Made by a program: the position numbers and the translations under genes. Of a DNA stretch of 64,000 bases, positions 1 to 8,644 are shown in pieces. Where the stretch lies: positions 3,670,674 through 3,734,673 of the forward strand of contig NZ_CP030118.1 in assembly GCF_006968745.1 (NCBI RefSeq), in the 5' to 3' direction. Within the stretch, counting starts at the first letter, position 1, and each line of letters begins with the position of its first letter. This DNA is from Brasilonema sennae CENA114 (lineage in GTDB: Bacteria > Cyanobacteriota > Cyanobacteriia > Cyanobacteriales > Nostocaceae). The notes below the pieces were generated by a model that saw only the letters and a list, made by a program, of their open reading frames with translations, was not told the origin of the DNA and did not search any database.

Positions 1-124
1 CGTAGACAATCCAAGTCAAAGCAATTTGGTTGCGGGCTAAAGTTGGAAATGCAGCCCAAGTTGCTTCTAAAATGCCTAACCCAAGTTTTTCTAGTTGATC
101 GTCTTTATTAAAGAAGAAATTCAT
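1..124 (-). CDS. Putative serine hydrolase (beta-lactamase-like), N-terminal fragment cut by window edge
   Basis: A minus-strand reading frame opens with ATG at 122-124 and stays open to the left edge (about 41 codons, beginning MNFFFNKDDQLEKLG and continuing through ATWAAFPTLARNQIALTW). This resembles the start of a cyanobacterial family annotated as class A beta-lactamase-like serine hydrolase, which I recall from memory; the catalytic part lies outside the window. Its start codon is only 13 bp from the start of the divergent NlpC/P60 gene, so the two genes must share or overlap promoter sequence. The reading frame is clear, the family assignment is tentative. Confidence 0.45.
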   Translation of the reverse strand, partial: MNFFFNKDDQLEKLGLGILEATWAAFPTLARNQIALTWIVY

Positions 125-137
125 TGTTGTTTCACCA

Positions 138-842
138 ATGTCCTTTAACCTAGAATCTCAAATCCAAACTCTCAAATCAGCTGAGTACCAGTGCCTAACT
201 AACGTAAACATATATGATTCTCCTAGTTGTCAACGACTGGCAACTCAAGCTGCAACTGGGCGATATTTGTGGGTAACATCAAACTATCAAGATTGTGCAG
301 TTGAGGTGTGTTTGTCCGAAGATGACTATCCAGGATGGCTATCACTATCCGATTTGGGTTTATTACAATCATGCACTGTACCTTATAAAGCGAAAAGATT
401 TTCGGAATCACAGATAAAAAAACACCTGCCAGAGGTGATTGGGTTTACCCAACAAGCTATGCAACAACCAAATTATTACCTCTGGGGTGGTACGGTAGGA
501 CCAAATTACGACTGTTCGGGATTGATGCAAGCGGCGTTCGCCTCGGTAGGTATTCGTATACCCAGAGATGCCTATCAGCAGGAAGGTTTCACCCAAGCCA
601 TTTCTATGGCAGAATTACAACCAGGTGACCTTGTTTTCTTCGGAACTTCCCAAAAAGCGACTCATGTGGGACTCTATTTGAAAGATGGCTGCTATATCCA
701 TAGTTCCGGCAAAGAAATAGGACGTAATGGAATTGGCATAGATCGTCTTTCGGAACAAGGAGAGAAGGTTAGTCAGTCATATTATCAGCAACTGCGCGGT
801 GCAGGAAGAGTGGTCAGGAATTACGAACCACAAAGACGCTGA
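138..842 (+). CDS. NlpC/P60 gamma-D-glutamyl-L-diamino acid endopeptidase (SH3b-NlpC/P60)
   Basis: Cell-wall peptidase that cuts between gamma-D-Glu and the diamino acid of murein stem peptides, in peptidoglycan turnover or recycling. The 234-residue length and domain order (SH3b at about 15-80, NlpC/P60 catalytic domain at about 95-232) match the structurally studied Anabaena variabilis and Nostoc punctiforme enzymes. The triad falls at the same numbers I recall for those proteins: Cys126 in YDCSG, His176 in THVGLY and His188 in YIHSSG. There is no signal peptide, consistent with a cytoplasmic recycling role. The start is 13 bp from the divergent serine-hydrolase-like gene. The next gene follows 13 bp after the stop, suggesting co-transcription. 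Confidence 0.9.
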   Translation: MSFNLESQIQTLKSAEYQCLTNVNIYDSPSCQRLATQAATGRYLWVTSNYQDCAVEVCLSEDDYPGWLSLSDLGLLQSCTVPYKAKRFSESQIKKHLPEVIGFTQQAMQQPNYYLWGGTVGPNYDCSGLMQAAFASVGIRIPRDAYQQEGFTQAISMAELQPGDLVFFGTSQKATHVGLYLKDGCYIHSSGKEIGRNGIGIDRLSEQGEKVSQSYYQQLRGAGRVVRNYEPQRR

Positions 843-855
843 GGGAAAGAGAAAT

Positions 856-1863
856 ATGAGGAGTGGACTGGTTTCTGATAGACTTGCTGGACAAGATGAG
901 GCGATATCCTCAGTTGTTCCAGATGTTTCGGTTGTGGTGCCTGTGCATGATGAAGTGGAAAGTTTGCCTCATTTGCTTGAGGCGATCGCCTTCACTTTAT
1001 CCGCAACTGAGTTGAGTTATGAAATCATTTGTGTAGATGACGGTTCCACAGATGGTTCAGCAGAGTTTCTTAGAGAACAAGCGCAAATCCGCAACGATTT
1101 GAAAGCCGTGATTTTGCGTCGCAATTATGGTCAAACTGCGGCGATGGCTGCTGGGTTTAACTACGCACTTGGTAAAGCAATTGTCACTTTAGATGCTGAC
1201 CTTCAAAATGATCCTGCTGATATCCCTATGCTATTAGCAAAGTTGGAGGAAGGCTACGATTTGGTCAGCGGTTGGCGGAAAAATCGCCAAGATGGTGCTG
1301 TGAATCGATTACTTCCTTCCAAAATTGCCAACTGGTTAATTAGGCGAAGCACGAGTGTGTATATTCATGACTATGGTTGTTCGCTCAAAGCCTACCGCGC
1401 CGAACTCGTGGCAGATATGAACCTTTATGGAGAACTGCACCGCTTTCTTCCGGCTTTAGCGTATATTGAAGGAGCTAGAATTACAGAGATGCCCGTGCGT
1501 CATCATGCCCGTCGCTTTGGTCGCAGCAAATATGGGATATGGCGGACGTTCCGAGTGTTGATGGATTTGTTAACAATTTTATTTATGAAAAAGTTCCTTA
1601 CACGCCCAATGCACGTTTTTGGGTTGTGGGGATTGGTTTCAATGGCTTGTGGTGGGGCGATTGGAATTTACTTGACCTTTGTCAAATTTGCTTTTCATCA
1701 AAATATTGGCGATCGCCCTTTACTAATTCTGGCAGTTCTTTTGCTAGTAACGGGGGTACAGTTGTTTTGCTTCGGTTTGTTGGCAGAATTACTGATGCGT
1801 ACTTACCATGAATCCCAAGGACGCCCCATCTATCGTGTGCGTGAAGTAGTCACGAAAGTCTAG
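856..1863 (+). CDS. Family 2 glycosyltransferase, polyprenyl-phosphate type (GtrB/DPM1-like)
   Basis: Predicted membrane-bound GT2 enzyme that transfers a sugar from a nucleotide donor to a polyprenyl phosphate for envelope glycan synthesis. The GT-A signature is clear: SVVVPVHDEVESLP, ICVDDGSTDGS, RRNYGQTAAM and the DXD-like LDADLQNDP, then the SGWRKNRQD segment. Two C-terminal membrane spans (about 255-285 and 295-325) are usual for the GtrB/ArnC/DPM1-like group. An in-frame ATG at 799 lies inside the upstream gene. I prefer 856, which follows a purine-rich GAGGGAAAGAGA ribosome-binding region and begins MRSGLVSDR. The donor sugar and final polymer cannot be read from sequence. Confidence 0.85.
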   Translation: MRSGLVSDRLAGQDEAISSVVPDVSVVVPVHDEVESLPHLLEAIAFTLSATELSYEIICVDDGSTDGSAEFLREQAQIRNDLKAVILRRNYGQTAAMAAGFNYALGKAIVTLDADLQNDPADIPMLLAKLEEGYDLVSGWRKNRQDGAVNRLLPSKIANWLIRRSTSVYIHDYGCSLKAYRAELVADMNLYGELHRFLPALAYIEGARITEMPVRHHARRFGRSKYGIWRTFRVLMDLLTILFMKKFLTRPMHVFGLWGLVSMACGGAIGIYLTFVKFAFHQNIGDRPLLILAVLLLVTGVQLFCFGLLAELLMRTYHESQGRPIYRVREVVTKV

Positions 1864-2231
1864 CCCCAAAGGGTTGACTTATTTGGAAGTCCACAAAATC
1901 TATTTTTATGGCAATCAGCTGTGACTGCATAGCCCGCAATTTGGGTTATGAAATTTCGGCTGGTTTTTTACTCGTCGATTCATACGACATGCGTCCTTGC
2001 GCGTACCCATGCACCCCCTCGGCATTAAGCTTACATGAATAAGAGAAAAAAATTGCCAAATATTCAGTATAATCACTAGTTTATATCACTATCACGCCCA
2101 CTCAATAAAACAAATCGGTCACTTACATGAAGAACTGGTAACTTAGGTTACATAGTTATTTTTACTTATCCAAACCAGACCACTCTTGCGTTAGGATATT
2201 GTCACACTTCCCTTTTTCACCATGCCGCCGG

Positions 2232-2274
2232 GAAGTAGCCCAAGTCGGTAGTCCGATTTGGTGGTGGGTACTTC
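2232..2274. repeat. Stem-loop upstream of recA
   Basis: Outer arms GAAGTA (2232-2237) and TACTTC (2269-2274) enclose an inner hairpin AAGTCGG-TAGT-CCGATTT (2242-2259, one G-T pair) extended by CC/GG. It lies about 120 bp before the recA start and just upstream of the LexA box. It could be the end of an upstream transcript, although no T-tract follows, or part of a recA leader if transcription starts further upstream. Confidence 0.45.
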
Positions 2275-2299
2275 ATAAAGTGTGTTTAAATAGATGAAT

Positions 2300-2313
2300 A
2301 GTACATTAGTACT
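2300..2313. promoter_or_regulatory. Cyanobacterial LexA box (SOS operator) of recA
   Basis: AGTACATTAGTACT fits the published cyanobacterial LexA consensus RGTACNNNDGTWCB at every defined position and is itself nearly palindromic. It lies 78 bp upstream of the recA ATG, a normal operator distance. LexA repression of recA is inferred from the site; lexA itself is not in the window. Confidence 0.75.
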
Positions 2314-2391
2314 TATAAAGCTTCCAAACCCCACTTCTAAATCCATAAACAAATCCACAAATATATAGATAGAGATACATAGAGGGATCGA

Positions 2392-3474
2392 ATGGCTGTT
2401 AACACCACAGATAATGCCGGCAAGCAAAAAGCGCTCAACATGGTACTCAATCAAATTGAGCGTACTTTTGGTAAAGGAACAATCATGCGCTTGGGTGACG
2501 CTACCCGGATGCGGGTAGAGACAATTTCTAGTGGAGCACTCACCCTGGATTTGGCGCTAGGTGGCGGTTTACCCAAAGGACGGGTGATTGAGATTTATGG
2601 TCCAGAAAGTTCTGGTAAGACCACACTAGCACTGCACGCAGTTGCGGAAATACAAAAAAATGGTGGTATAGCTGCCTACGTTGATGCTGAACACGCCCTT
2701 GATCCCGCCTACGCTGCAGCGTTGGGTGTTGACACTGAAAATCTGTTCATTTCGCAACCTGACACTGGGGAAGCTGCTTTAGAAATTGTTGATCAACTTG
2801 TCCGTTCTGCTGCAGTAGACATTGTCGTTATTGACTCAGTGGCGGCGCTCGTGCCCCGTGCTGAAATTGAAGGCGAGATGGGAGATGCTCACGTTGGTCT
2901 TCAAGCGAGATTGATGAGTCAAGCTTTACGTAAAATTACTGGCAATATTGGTAAATCTGGTTGCTCGGTGATTTTTCTCAACCAGCTGCGCCAAAAAATT
3001 GGTGTCAGCTACGGTAACCCAGAAACAACAACTGGTGGTAACGCTCTCAAGTATTATGCTTCAGTACGCTTAGACATTCGCCGGATTCAAACCTTGAAAA
3101 AAGGTACAGAGGAATTTGGTAACCGTGTGAAAGTCAAAGTTGCAAAGAATAAAGTAGCACCACCTTTTAGAGTCGCGGAATTTGACATTATCTTTGGTAA
3201 AGGTATTTCTACTTTAGGTTGTCTTGTCGATTTGGCAGAAGAAACTGGTATCTTGCTCCGCAAGGGAGCTTGGTACAGCTACAACGGTGAAAACATCTCT
3301 CAAGGACGAGACAATGCCATTAAGTACCTAGAAGACAAGCCTGAATTTGCTGAAAAAATTAAGCAGCTGGTGCGTGAAAAACTAGAAATGGGAGCTGTTG
3401 TTTCTGCTAACTCTGTGAGCAAGACAAGTGAAGATGAAGAAGATGAGGACTTAGAGCTAGTGGAAGAAGAGTAA
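2392..3474 (+). CDS. recA: Recombinase RecA
   Basis: ATP-dependent strand-exchange protein of homologous recombination and SOS co-protease. At 360 residues it is full length. The Walker A motif GPESSGKT is at 70-77, followed by [10 protein letters not shown] (Walker B region), the L1/L2 region including [21 protein letters not shown], and [12 protein letters not shown]. The C-terminus is the usual acidic tail ([13 protein letters not shown]). The ATG at 2392 follows an AGAGGGA ribosome-binding site at the right spacing. A LexA box lies upstream. The gene stands alone, with a 588-bp gap downstream. Confidence 0.98.
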   Translation: MAVNTTDNAGKQKALNMVLNQIERTFGKGTIMRLGDATRMRVETISSGALTLDLALGGGLPKGRVIEIYGPESSGKTTLALHAVAEIQKNGGIAAYVDAEHALDPAYAAALGVDTENLFISQPDTGEAALEIVDQLVRSAAVDIVVIDSVAALVPRAEIEGEMGDAHVGLQARLMSQALRKITGNIGKSGCSVIFLNQLRQKIGVSYGNPETTTGGNALKYYASVRLDIRRIQTLKKGTEEFGNRVKVKVAKNKVAPPFRVAEFDIIFGKGISTLGCLVDLAEETGILLRKGAWYSYNGENISQGRDNAIKYLEDKPEFAEKIKQLVREKLEMGAVVSANSVSKTSEDEEDEDLELVEEE

Positions 3475-3490
3475 CACTAGCACTTTTGTT

Positions 3491-3526
3491 GTTTGGTGGG
3501 TGGAGCGATCGCTCCACTTATCAAAC
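3491..3526. terminator. HIP1-containing hairpin downstream of recA
   Basis: An 18-bp perfect palindrome, GTGGAGCGATCGCTCCAC (3500-3517), centred on a HIP1 octamer, is framed by GTTTG (3491-3495) and CAAAC (3522-3526). It begins 17 bp after the recA stop. Position and stability suggest a transcript end or 3' stabiliser, but no T-run follows, so a rho-independent terminator is not certain. Confidence 0.4.
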
Positions 3527-3547
3527 TAATGCAACTTGCTAGTACAG

Positions 3548-3651
3548 TACCGCGTAATTAAATATTTAGATGAATCAGGATTTTGTGTATCGAGCGAACC
3601 GGGCTACACCCCTCACCTCGATTAACAACCAAGGGGTAGTCGGGGGTGTAG
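3548..3651 (+). pseudogene. Probable IS630-type transposase scrap with adjoining hairpin
   Basis: Within the 588-bp gap after recA, the + strand reads RVIKYLDESGF and then CVSSEPGY before a stop at about 3625. This resembles the YxDESGF segment around an active-site Asp of IS630-family transposases. Nothing else of the gene is recognisable. The same stretch contains a 9-bp inverted repeat, CTACACCCC (3604-3612) with GGGGTGTAG (3643-3651). I see no other gene between recA and 4011. Confidence 0.3.
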
Positions 3652-3974
3652 GAACAAGAAGTGACAGCGCGATCGCGTTCCACTATCTCTTTCGCACAAG
3701 AACCAGGTAAAGATGTTACCAAGTGCGGTACACGAGGTAGAGTAACTCTGAATTTGAGATTTCTGATATTAGATTGTCAAAGGTCTACGATGAAAAGTTG
3801 ATATCAAATTTGAATATTGATTAAATAGTCTTGTACTACAAAAAGATTGTGTGTATACTTATATACTAAATTTTTAAGATGAAAAGCATATCGCTGACTT
3901 TTTGTTTAAACTCTAGTGGATACTAAATAAGTTACACAGTTAAATTAAATATTTTTGCTTAAAAAGACTGATTT

Positions 3975-3994
3975 TCGTTAGTAAATCTTAACGA
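3975..3994. promoter_or_regulatory. Inverted repeat upstream of sigma-54 promoter
   Basis: TCGTTA (3975-3980) and TAACGA (3989-3994) form a 6-bp inverted repeat with an 8-nt spacer, ending 17 bp before the -24 element at 4011. It could be a protein-binding site, but the adjacent activator in this window lacks a DNA-binding domain and the second promoter has no copy of this sequence, so the role is uncertain. Confidence 0.25.
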
Positions 3995-4010
3995 CGCTGA
4001 AAAATCAAAT

Positions 4011-4026
4011 TGGCACGATTTTTGCA
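4011..4026 (+). promoter_or_regulatory. Sigma-54 (-24/-12) promoter
   Basis: TGGCACGATTTTTGCA matches the sigma-54 consensus TGGCACG-N4-TTGCW exactly, with the GG and GC dinucleotides at the required spacing. It lies 37 bp upstream of the ATG of the secreted Pro-rich protein gene, in the correct orientation. The identical 16-mer, with the following CAA, recurs at 12843-12858. A complete rpoN gene is present in the same window. Confidence 0.8.
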
Positions 4027-4062
4027 CAAAACATTATTATCAGACACGTTGGAAAATATGTA

Positions 4063-4524
4063 ATGTTTCAACCAGCAAAATATCAGTCAGGTCGTTTAGG
4101 TGTATTCTTAGTTCTGGCTGTGAGTAGTTTAGCGATCACCGTGGAAACTCCCGCATTTGCTCAACCACAACCCCAAGACATACAAATTTTTACACCAGAT
4201 AGCTCTTCGCCACCCCCACCAGAACCAGCAGCGCGACCAGTCCCCCCAGCAGAGGTTAATCCAAGAGTGCAAAATCCTCGACCAAGTATATTTAGGGAAC
4301 CTCCATATAACCGTTATTACGAGGCTCAAGCACCACGTCCTCCACAGAAGCCAGGAAAACGACCACACAAGAAGGGTCCTCGCCCAGATCAGGGGCCAGC
4401 AAAGGCTCCCAGACCAGATGGACGGAATGCTCCGCCCCCACCTCCTGCACGTGGAAATGAAGTAGCCCCTCCACCTCCTGCACGTGGAAATGAAGCAGCT
4501 CCTCCACCTCCTGCACCACAATAG
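4063..4524 (+). CDS. Secreted proline-rich protein, probable sigma-54 target
   Basis: A 153-residue protein with a signal peptide (hydrophobic LGVFLVLAVSSLAITV, likely cut after PAFA at about 34) and a mature part that is almost entirely Pro, Arg, Lys, Gly and Gln. The C-terminus has three PPPPPA units separated by RGNE, encoded by short direct DNA repeats at about 4440-4510. No catalytic domain is visible. It is probably a disordered, basic envelope or periplasmic protein that could bind peptidoglycan or polysaccharide. It is preceded by a consensus sigma-54 promoter and stands alone between recA and the convergent NLR locus. Function unknown. Confidence 0.75.
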   Translation: MFQPAKYQSGRLGVFLVLAVSSLAITVETPAFAQPQPQDIQIFTPDSSSPPPPEPAARPVPPAEVNPRVQNPRPSIFREPPYNRYYEAQAPRPPQKPGKRPHKKGPRPDQGPAKAPRPDGRNAPPPPPARGNEVAPPPPARGNEAAPPPPAPQ

Positions 4525-4538
4525 TAATTGATGAAGTG

Positions 4539-6071
4539 TTACCTGTGGTTCCCAGGCTGGGCTTGGGAACCGGGGCAACGTTTTAGGATAGGTTTAGTGT
4601 TTTGTCTCGGTGACGGGGTAAGATGGTGTGCCAAGTTTAGTAGTGTTGGGTGGTTTGGTGCGATCACAAGTGCTTTTTCACAGTACATTCTTGCTTCATC
4701 AAGTCTGCCAAGTTTCAACAGTGCGCGAGTTAAATCTGATGTGACGATGGTCAAACCTGTTTCATTTTTTAAATTTTTGTCGATTTCAAAACCTTTTATA
4801 AGTTGAATAACAGCTTCTTCTAAGTTTTCATGTGCAAGTAAAGTTTGACCCATTGCAGTATAAACTTTTGCTAGATGTTCTTGGTCGCCTAATTGCTCGC
4901 CTAATTTGATACTTTCTTGGAAAAACATCAGCGCTAATTTATACTTTTTCTCTCCTCCCTGTTTGTGTAATACTCTACCCAGACTGTTAAGAATTATTGC
5001 TTGTCCACGTTGGTCTTGCTCTTTTGTAGATAAGTCATAACATTGTCTGAGAATTTTCTCTGCTTCATTCCATTTTTGTTGATTGATTAGTACTCTGCTT
5101 AGGGTATTAAGGGCAAAGATGAAAGGTTTAATATCGTCCAATTCGGCACAAATATCTTGGCTGCGTTTTAATATTTGTTCAGCTTCTTCCCATTGATATT
5201 GTAATTCTAGAATTCTCCCTATATTATTCAATGAAATAGCCGAGCTTTTCTGGTTTCCTAGTTTTTCAGATATGTCGTAACTGCTTTTGAAAGCTTCTTT
5301 TGCTTTATATAATTGCTTTTGTTCGAGCAAGAAGTAACCCTGATGATGCAATATCTCAGCTAAATAGGTAAGTGTTATTGACTTCCGCTCCTGGTTGTTT
5401 AATTCTTCTTCGATAACAATAATACGCTCAAGAGTCGAAATAGCTTTTTCAATTTCACCCTGTTCGCGCAGTACCGCACTCAGAGTCGTTAGTGTCATCG
5501 CTATGCCACGTTTGTTATCTAGCTGTTGCTCAATATCAGTAATACGCTCAAGAATTTTTATCGCCTCTTCAAGATCACCCTGTTCACGCAGTACAGCAGC
5601 TAGACTTGTTAGGGTAATTGTCAAGCCGCGTTGGTTGCCAAACTGTTCTTGAATGGCAACACTACGATGAAAAGCATCGATAGCTTCATCGAGTTTATTT
5701 TGCAGCTGTAAAACACCACCCAAGCAGTTTAAACCTCTTGCTTCAGAATCTTTATCATCAAGTTCTTTGCTGATTTCAATTTGACAGCGAAAAGCCTCGA
5801 CAGCTTGATCGAGTTTATTTTGCTGCCGTAAAACACCAGCTAAGCAGTTTAAACCGATTGCTTCTTGGCGTTTGTCATCGAGTTGTTGGCTGATTTCAAT
5901 TTGACGGCGAAAAGCATCGACGGCTTCATCGAGTTGGTTTTGCTGCTGTAAAACATTACCTAAGCAGTTTAAATCTCTTGCTTCTTGGCGTTTATCATCG
6001 AGTTGTTGACTGATTTTAATACTGCGGCGAAAAGCATCGACGGCTTCATCGAGTTTGTTTTGCTGCTGCAA
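4539..6071 (-). CDS. TPR-repeat C-terminal half of NB-ARC/TPR protein, separated by in-frame stop
   Basis: About 510 codons of tandem TPRs of roughly 40 residues (KLDEAVDAFRRxIEISQQLDD type at first, more divergent later), ending in a short basic tail. The frame is the direct continuation of the NB-ARC gene at 6111-7961. Only a TAA at 6111-6113 separates them, and the TPR phase is unbroken across it. The first usable start inside this half is a TTG at 6071. No ribosome-binding site is evident, so independent expression is doubtful. In related proteins the TPR array is thought to sense a ligand or hold the NB-ARC domain inactive. Treat it as the distal part of a disrupted gene unless readthrough or reinitiation is shown. 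Confidence 0.75.
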   Translation of the reverse strand: MQQQNKLDEAVDAFRRSIKISQQLDDKRQEARDLNCLGNVLQQQNQLDEAVDAFRRQIEISQQLDDKRQEAIGLNCLAGVLRQQNKLDQAVEAFRCQIEISKELDDKDSEARGLNCLGGVLQLQNKLDEAIDAFHRSVAIQEQFGNQRGLTITLTSLAAVLREQGDLEEAIKILERITDIEQQLDNKRGIAMTLTTLSAVLREQGEIEKAISTLERIIVIEEELNNQERKSITLTYLAEILHHQGYFLLEQKQLYKAKEAFKSSYDISEKLGNQKSSAISLNNIGRILELQYQWEEAEQILKRSQDICAELDDIKPFIFALNTLSRVLINQQKWNEAEKILRQCYDLSTKEQDQRGQAIILNSLGRVLHKQGGEKKYKLALMFFQESIKLGEQLGDQEHLAKVYTAMGQTLLAHENLEEAVIQLIKGFEIDKNLKNETGLTIVTSDLTRALLKLGRLDEARMYCEKALVIAPNHPTLLNLAHHLTPSPRQNTKPILKRCPGSQAQPGNHR

Positions 6072-6110
6072 AACACCAGCTAAGCAGTTTAAACCTCTTG
6101 CTTCTTGGCG

Positions 6111-7961
6111 TTAATCATCAAATTGTTGGCTGATTTCAATTTGACGATGAAAAGCATCGACGGCTTCAGCAAGTTTGCTTTGCTTTTGCAAAGCACTTCC
6201 TAAGCTATTTAGCACAATTGACAAACCATCTGGTTCATCCAATAGTTCTTGGATAGCTAAAGCTTGTTTGAGAGTATCTACAGCCTGGTCTAATTTGTGT
6301 TGTCGCCATTGTATACTTCCAAGGGTAGTAAGCCACTTTGCATGATAGCGGTGACGGGTTGCCTGGATTTCGATTTTTTGCAGTATTCCGGAAATAGGGG
6401 CAAGTACTACCTCAGCATTCAAATATTGTTTTTCCAGAGAAAGATACTTTGCTTGTTGAATGCGAAATTTAACTACCAATTCCCAATCCTCAAATCGTTC
6501 CGCTAAAAGTTGGAACCGGAACATGAATGCTACTGCTTGTTTCCAGTAGCCATATTTTTCAAAAAATTCTTGCAGCCGAAATGCAAATTCATAGTCAGGA
6601 CTTTGTTGATGTTGCAACCAATCAGCAACCAAAATAATACCGTTAATATCCTCTGCGATCGCACTATCAACAAAACCAACATCGCTGGATTTAACTAAAT
6701 TGATAAAAAATTCAGCGTGTCGAGTTGCTGCATCATCTCGCAATCCGCGTTCAACTGCCAACTCATGAGCAAACGCACGAATTAACGGATGAAAAACAAA
6801 TCGATTCTCTCCTACCTCAGCATAGTTAAGTAGTGAAAACCGACATAACCAATCGAGGTCATCTTGTGCCGTATACTCATCACTATAATTACCTGTTGCT
6901 GTTGCAGAACGTCGAGAAAATCCATCCTCAGCACAAACACTTAAACAAGAAAAAAAATCAATTTGCTCTGGCTGAAGTTCTTTTAAACTAAGTGAGAAGC
7001 AAGCACGAACATCTAAATGTTTATCTTTTGGAACCCTTAATCTTGCCAATCGTCTTTCTTCTCGCAATGAAGCCGCATAGTCTGCCAGACGACGATTTAG
7101 GTTCGATTTTAGCGCAGCGCCGATAATTTGTAATGCTAGGGGTAAATAGCCTGCTAACTCGATAATTTCTTCAGATATTTGAGGTTCTGCTGCGATGCGC
7201 TTTTCGCCTAATAGCTTTTGCAGCAGGAGTAATGATTCTGGTTTTGAGAGCGGTTTAACTTCAATCCTACCTTGATCGGGAATATCTAACGAAATGGACA
7301 AGAAGCGATCGCGTGTGGTGATAATAACCGCGCATCTCTCACCATCTGGATATAATTCCTTAATAATATTGGCATCTTCAGCATTATCGAAAATCAACAG
7401 TATCTGACGATGAGCAAACACATCTTGCATGATGGTTTTTGCGTCTCGCTCATCTTCCGGTTCTACTTCTTCTCCACAACGTCGAGCAAAATCACGAGCG
7501 ATGGTGTCTGCATCTTTACCATCAACCCGCAAACCAATGACACCATCAGGAAAATCTGCTTTGTGTAACGTAGCGAAGTGACAAGCAAGCGCTGATTTGC
7601 CGATACCCCCAGTACCAGCCAAACCAGCGATGCTGCACAGTTTGGTTCCTTGACGATGAATCAGCAGTTCTTGAAGTTGCTGCAATTCTTCATCTCTACC
7701 AGTAAAACTAGAGACATCTTTTTGTGGCAATATAAAAGGTATTTGAAAAGGCAGAGACGTTGAATTATTAGCTTTTTTCTGCCTTTCGCTTATTTCTGCT
7801 TCTAATCTGTTAATATTTTCATTACATTCTTTAATCTTGCGGTGAAGAGAATATTTTTGTTCGGGGTCTGCCGTTTCAACTTTTTCTACCTCAAAAAAGT
7901 CACGCTTATCCCGCCAAGAATTAAGCGCTTTTTCTAAACTAGCAAACTCCTCTTGCTTCAT
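6111..7961 (-). CDS. NLR-like NB-ARC ATPase with N-terminal adaptor-like domain and truncated TPR array
   Basis: STAND-family signalling ATPase of the kind linked to bacterial conflict and antiphage responses. Residues 1-65 form a charged helical domain (SLEKALNSW...KIKECNENINRLEAE) that resembles the N-terminus of the neighbouring 168-residue protein. NB-ARC follows: P-loop GTGGIGKSAL, Walker B ILLIFDNAED, VIITTRDRF, and a GLPL-like GYLPLALQIIG. TPRs begin near residue 560 and stop abruptly at QQFDD, where a lysine codon (AAA in sister repeats) is TAA. The ATG at 7961 overlaps the upstream stop as ATGA, indicating translational coupling. NB-ARC assignment is strong; the defence role is inferred from the family. 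Confidence 0.85.
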   Translation of the reverse strand: MKQEEFASLEKALNSWRDKRDFFEVEKVETADPEQKYSLHRKIKECNENINRLEAEISERQKKANNSTSLPFQIPFILPQKDVSSFTGRDEELQQLQELLIHRQGTKLCSIAGLAGTGGIGKSALACHFATLHKADFPDGVIGLRVDGKDADTIARDFARRCGEEVEPEDERDAKTIMQDVFAHRQILLIFDNAEDANIIKELYPDGERCAVIITTRDRFLSISLDIPDQGRIEVKPLSKPESLLLLQKLLGEKRIAAEPQISEEIIELAGYLPLALQIIGAALKSNLNRRLADYAASLREERRLARLRVPKDKHLDVRACFSLSLKELQPEQIDFFSCLSVCAEDGFSRRSATATGNYSDEYTAQDDLDWLCRFSLLNYAEVGENRFVFHPLIRAFAHELAVERGLRDDAATRHAEFFINLVKSSDVGFVDSAIAEDINGIILVADWLQHQQSPDYEFAFRLQEFFEKYGYWKQAVAFMFRFQLLAERFEDWELVVKFRIQQAKYLSLEKQYLNAEVVLAPISGILQKIEIQATRHRYHAKWLTTLGSIQWRQHKLDQAVDTLKQALAIQELLDEPDGLSIVLNSLGSALQKQSKLAEAVDAFHRQIEISQQFDD

Positions 7962-8461
7962 CCTCTACCTCTAAACAGCGATTTTACCTGTTGCCATGAC
8001 CGAACCATTAAAGCTTCTGTATCCATTTCCAACTCATAGGATGCAATAGCCGGAACAATAGGTAGAGCTACTTTTAACTTTGCACTTGCCGTTTTTCCTG
8101 GTTCGTCAAGCTTGGTACGAATTTCTGTTAACAAACGCAGCAACTCATCGGGGTAGTTAATTGAACGTTGCATTTCTAAACGTTCAACAGCTTCCATAAC
8201 CCGCATCAAAGCATTTTCGGCTTGCAAATCCGAAATAAAATAAGCATCAGCCCTTTGATAAAGGAGTTCTCCATATTCAACCTCATACTTGCGAACATCC
8301 GGTAAGATTTCTCGTTTAATTCGCATCTTCAATTCGGTTTTAGCAGGGGTACTGGCTGTGACAACAAGTTCCTTTTGAAATTCCCCAAGCTTTTCGTATA
8401 AAATTTCTAAAATATCTTCAAGAGAAGTTAATCGTTGACGGCTAATTTCTTGAGAGCGCAT
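7958..8461 (-). CDS. Small helical partner protein of the NB-ARC protein
   Basis: A 167-residue protein, translationally coupled to the NB-ARC gene (ATGA overlap). Residues about 10-70 (LTSLEDILEILYEKLGEFQKE...KTELKMRIKREILPDVRKYEVEY) share spacing with the NB-ARC N-terminus: SLE, then K, F and E, then TA, P, K and L, then IK, then E. This suggests homotypic domain contact like that of effector-associated (EAD) domains. The C-terminal part (KLKVALPIVPAIASYELEMDTEALM) resembles a tail I have seen in other cyanobacterial STAND proteins, but I know no function for it. I use ATG 8461 rather than the TTG two codons upstream. It could be an adaptor or an effector. Confidence 0.7.
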   Translation of the reverse strand: MRSQEISRQRLTSLEDILEILYEKLGEFQKELVVTASTPAKTELKMRIKREILPDVRKYEVEYGELLYQRADAYFISDLQAENALMRVMEAVERLEMQRSINYPDELLRLLTEIRTKLDEPGKTASAKLKVALPIVPAIASYELEMDTEALMVRSWQQVKSLFRGRG

Positions 8462-8644
8462 AAGCAATCATATTTATTCAAGATAATCGCATTTCTACGT
8501 ATTATTCATGATTATAACCAAGTTATCCGGTTAAATTAGGTTTTTTTTCAGTAGGAAATTACTGAAATGGACATAAAAATATACTATCAATCCTTGTATC
8601 AAGCCCTGAGCGACACGCAGATAGCTATTTTGACCCCTACACCC

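Noticed and set aside
4129..4578. A 149-codon minus-strand ORF rich in Trp and Arg opposite the Pro-rich gene
   Set aside because: It is the antisense of a Pro-rich reading frame. The signal peptide, promoter and ribosome context support the + strand gene.
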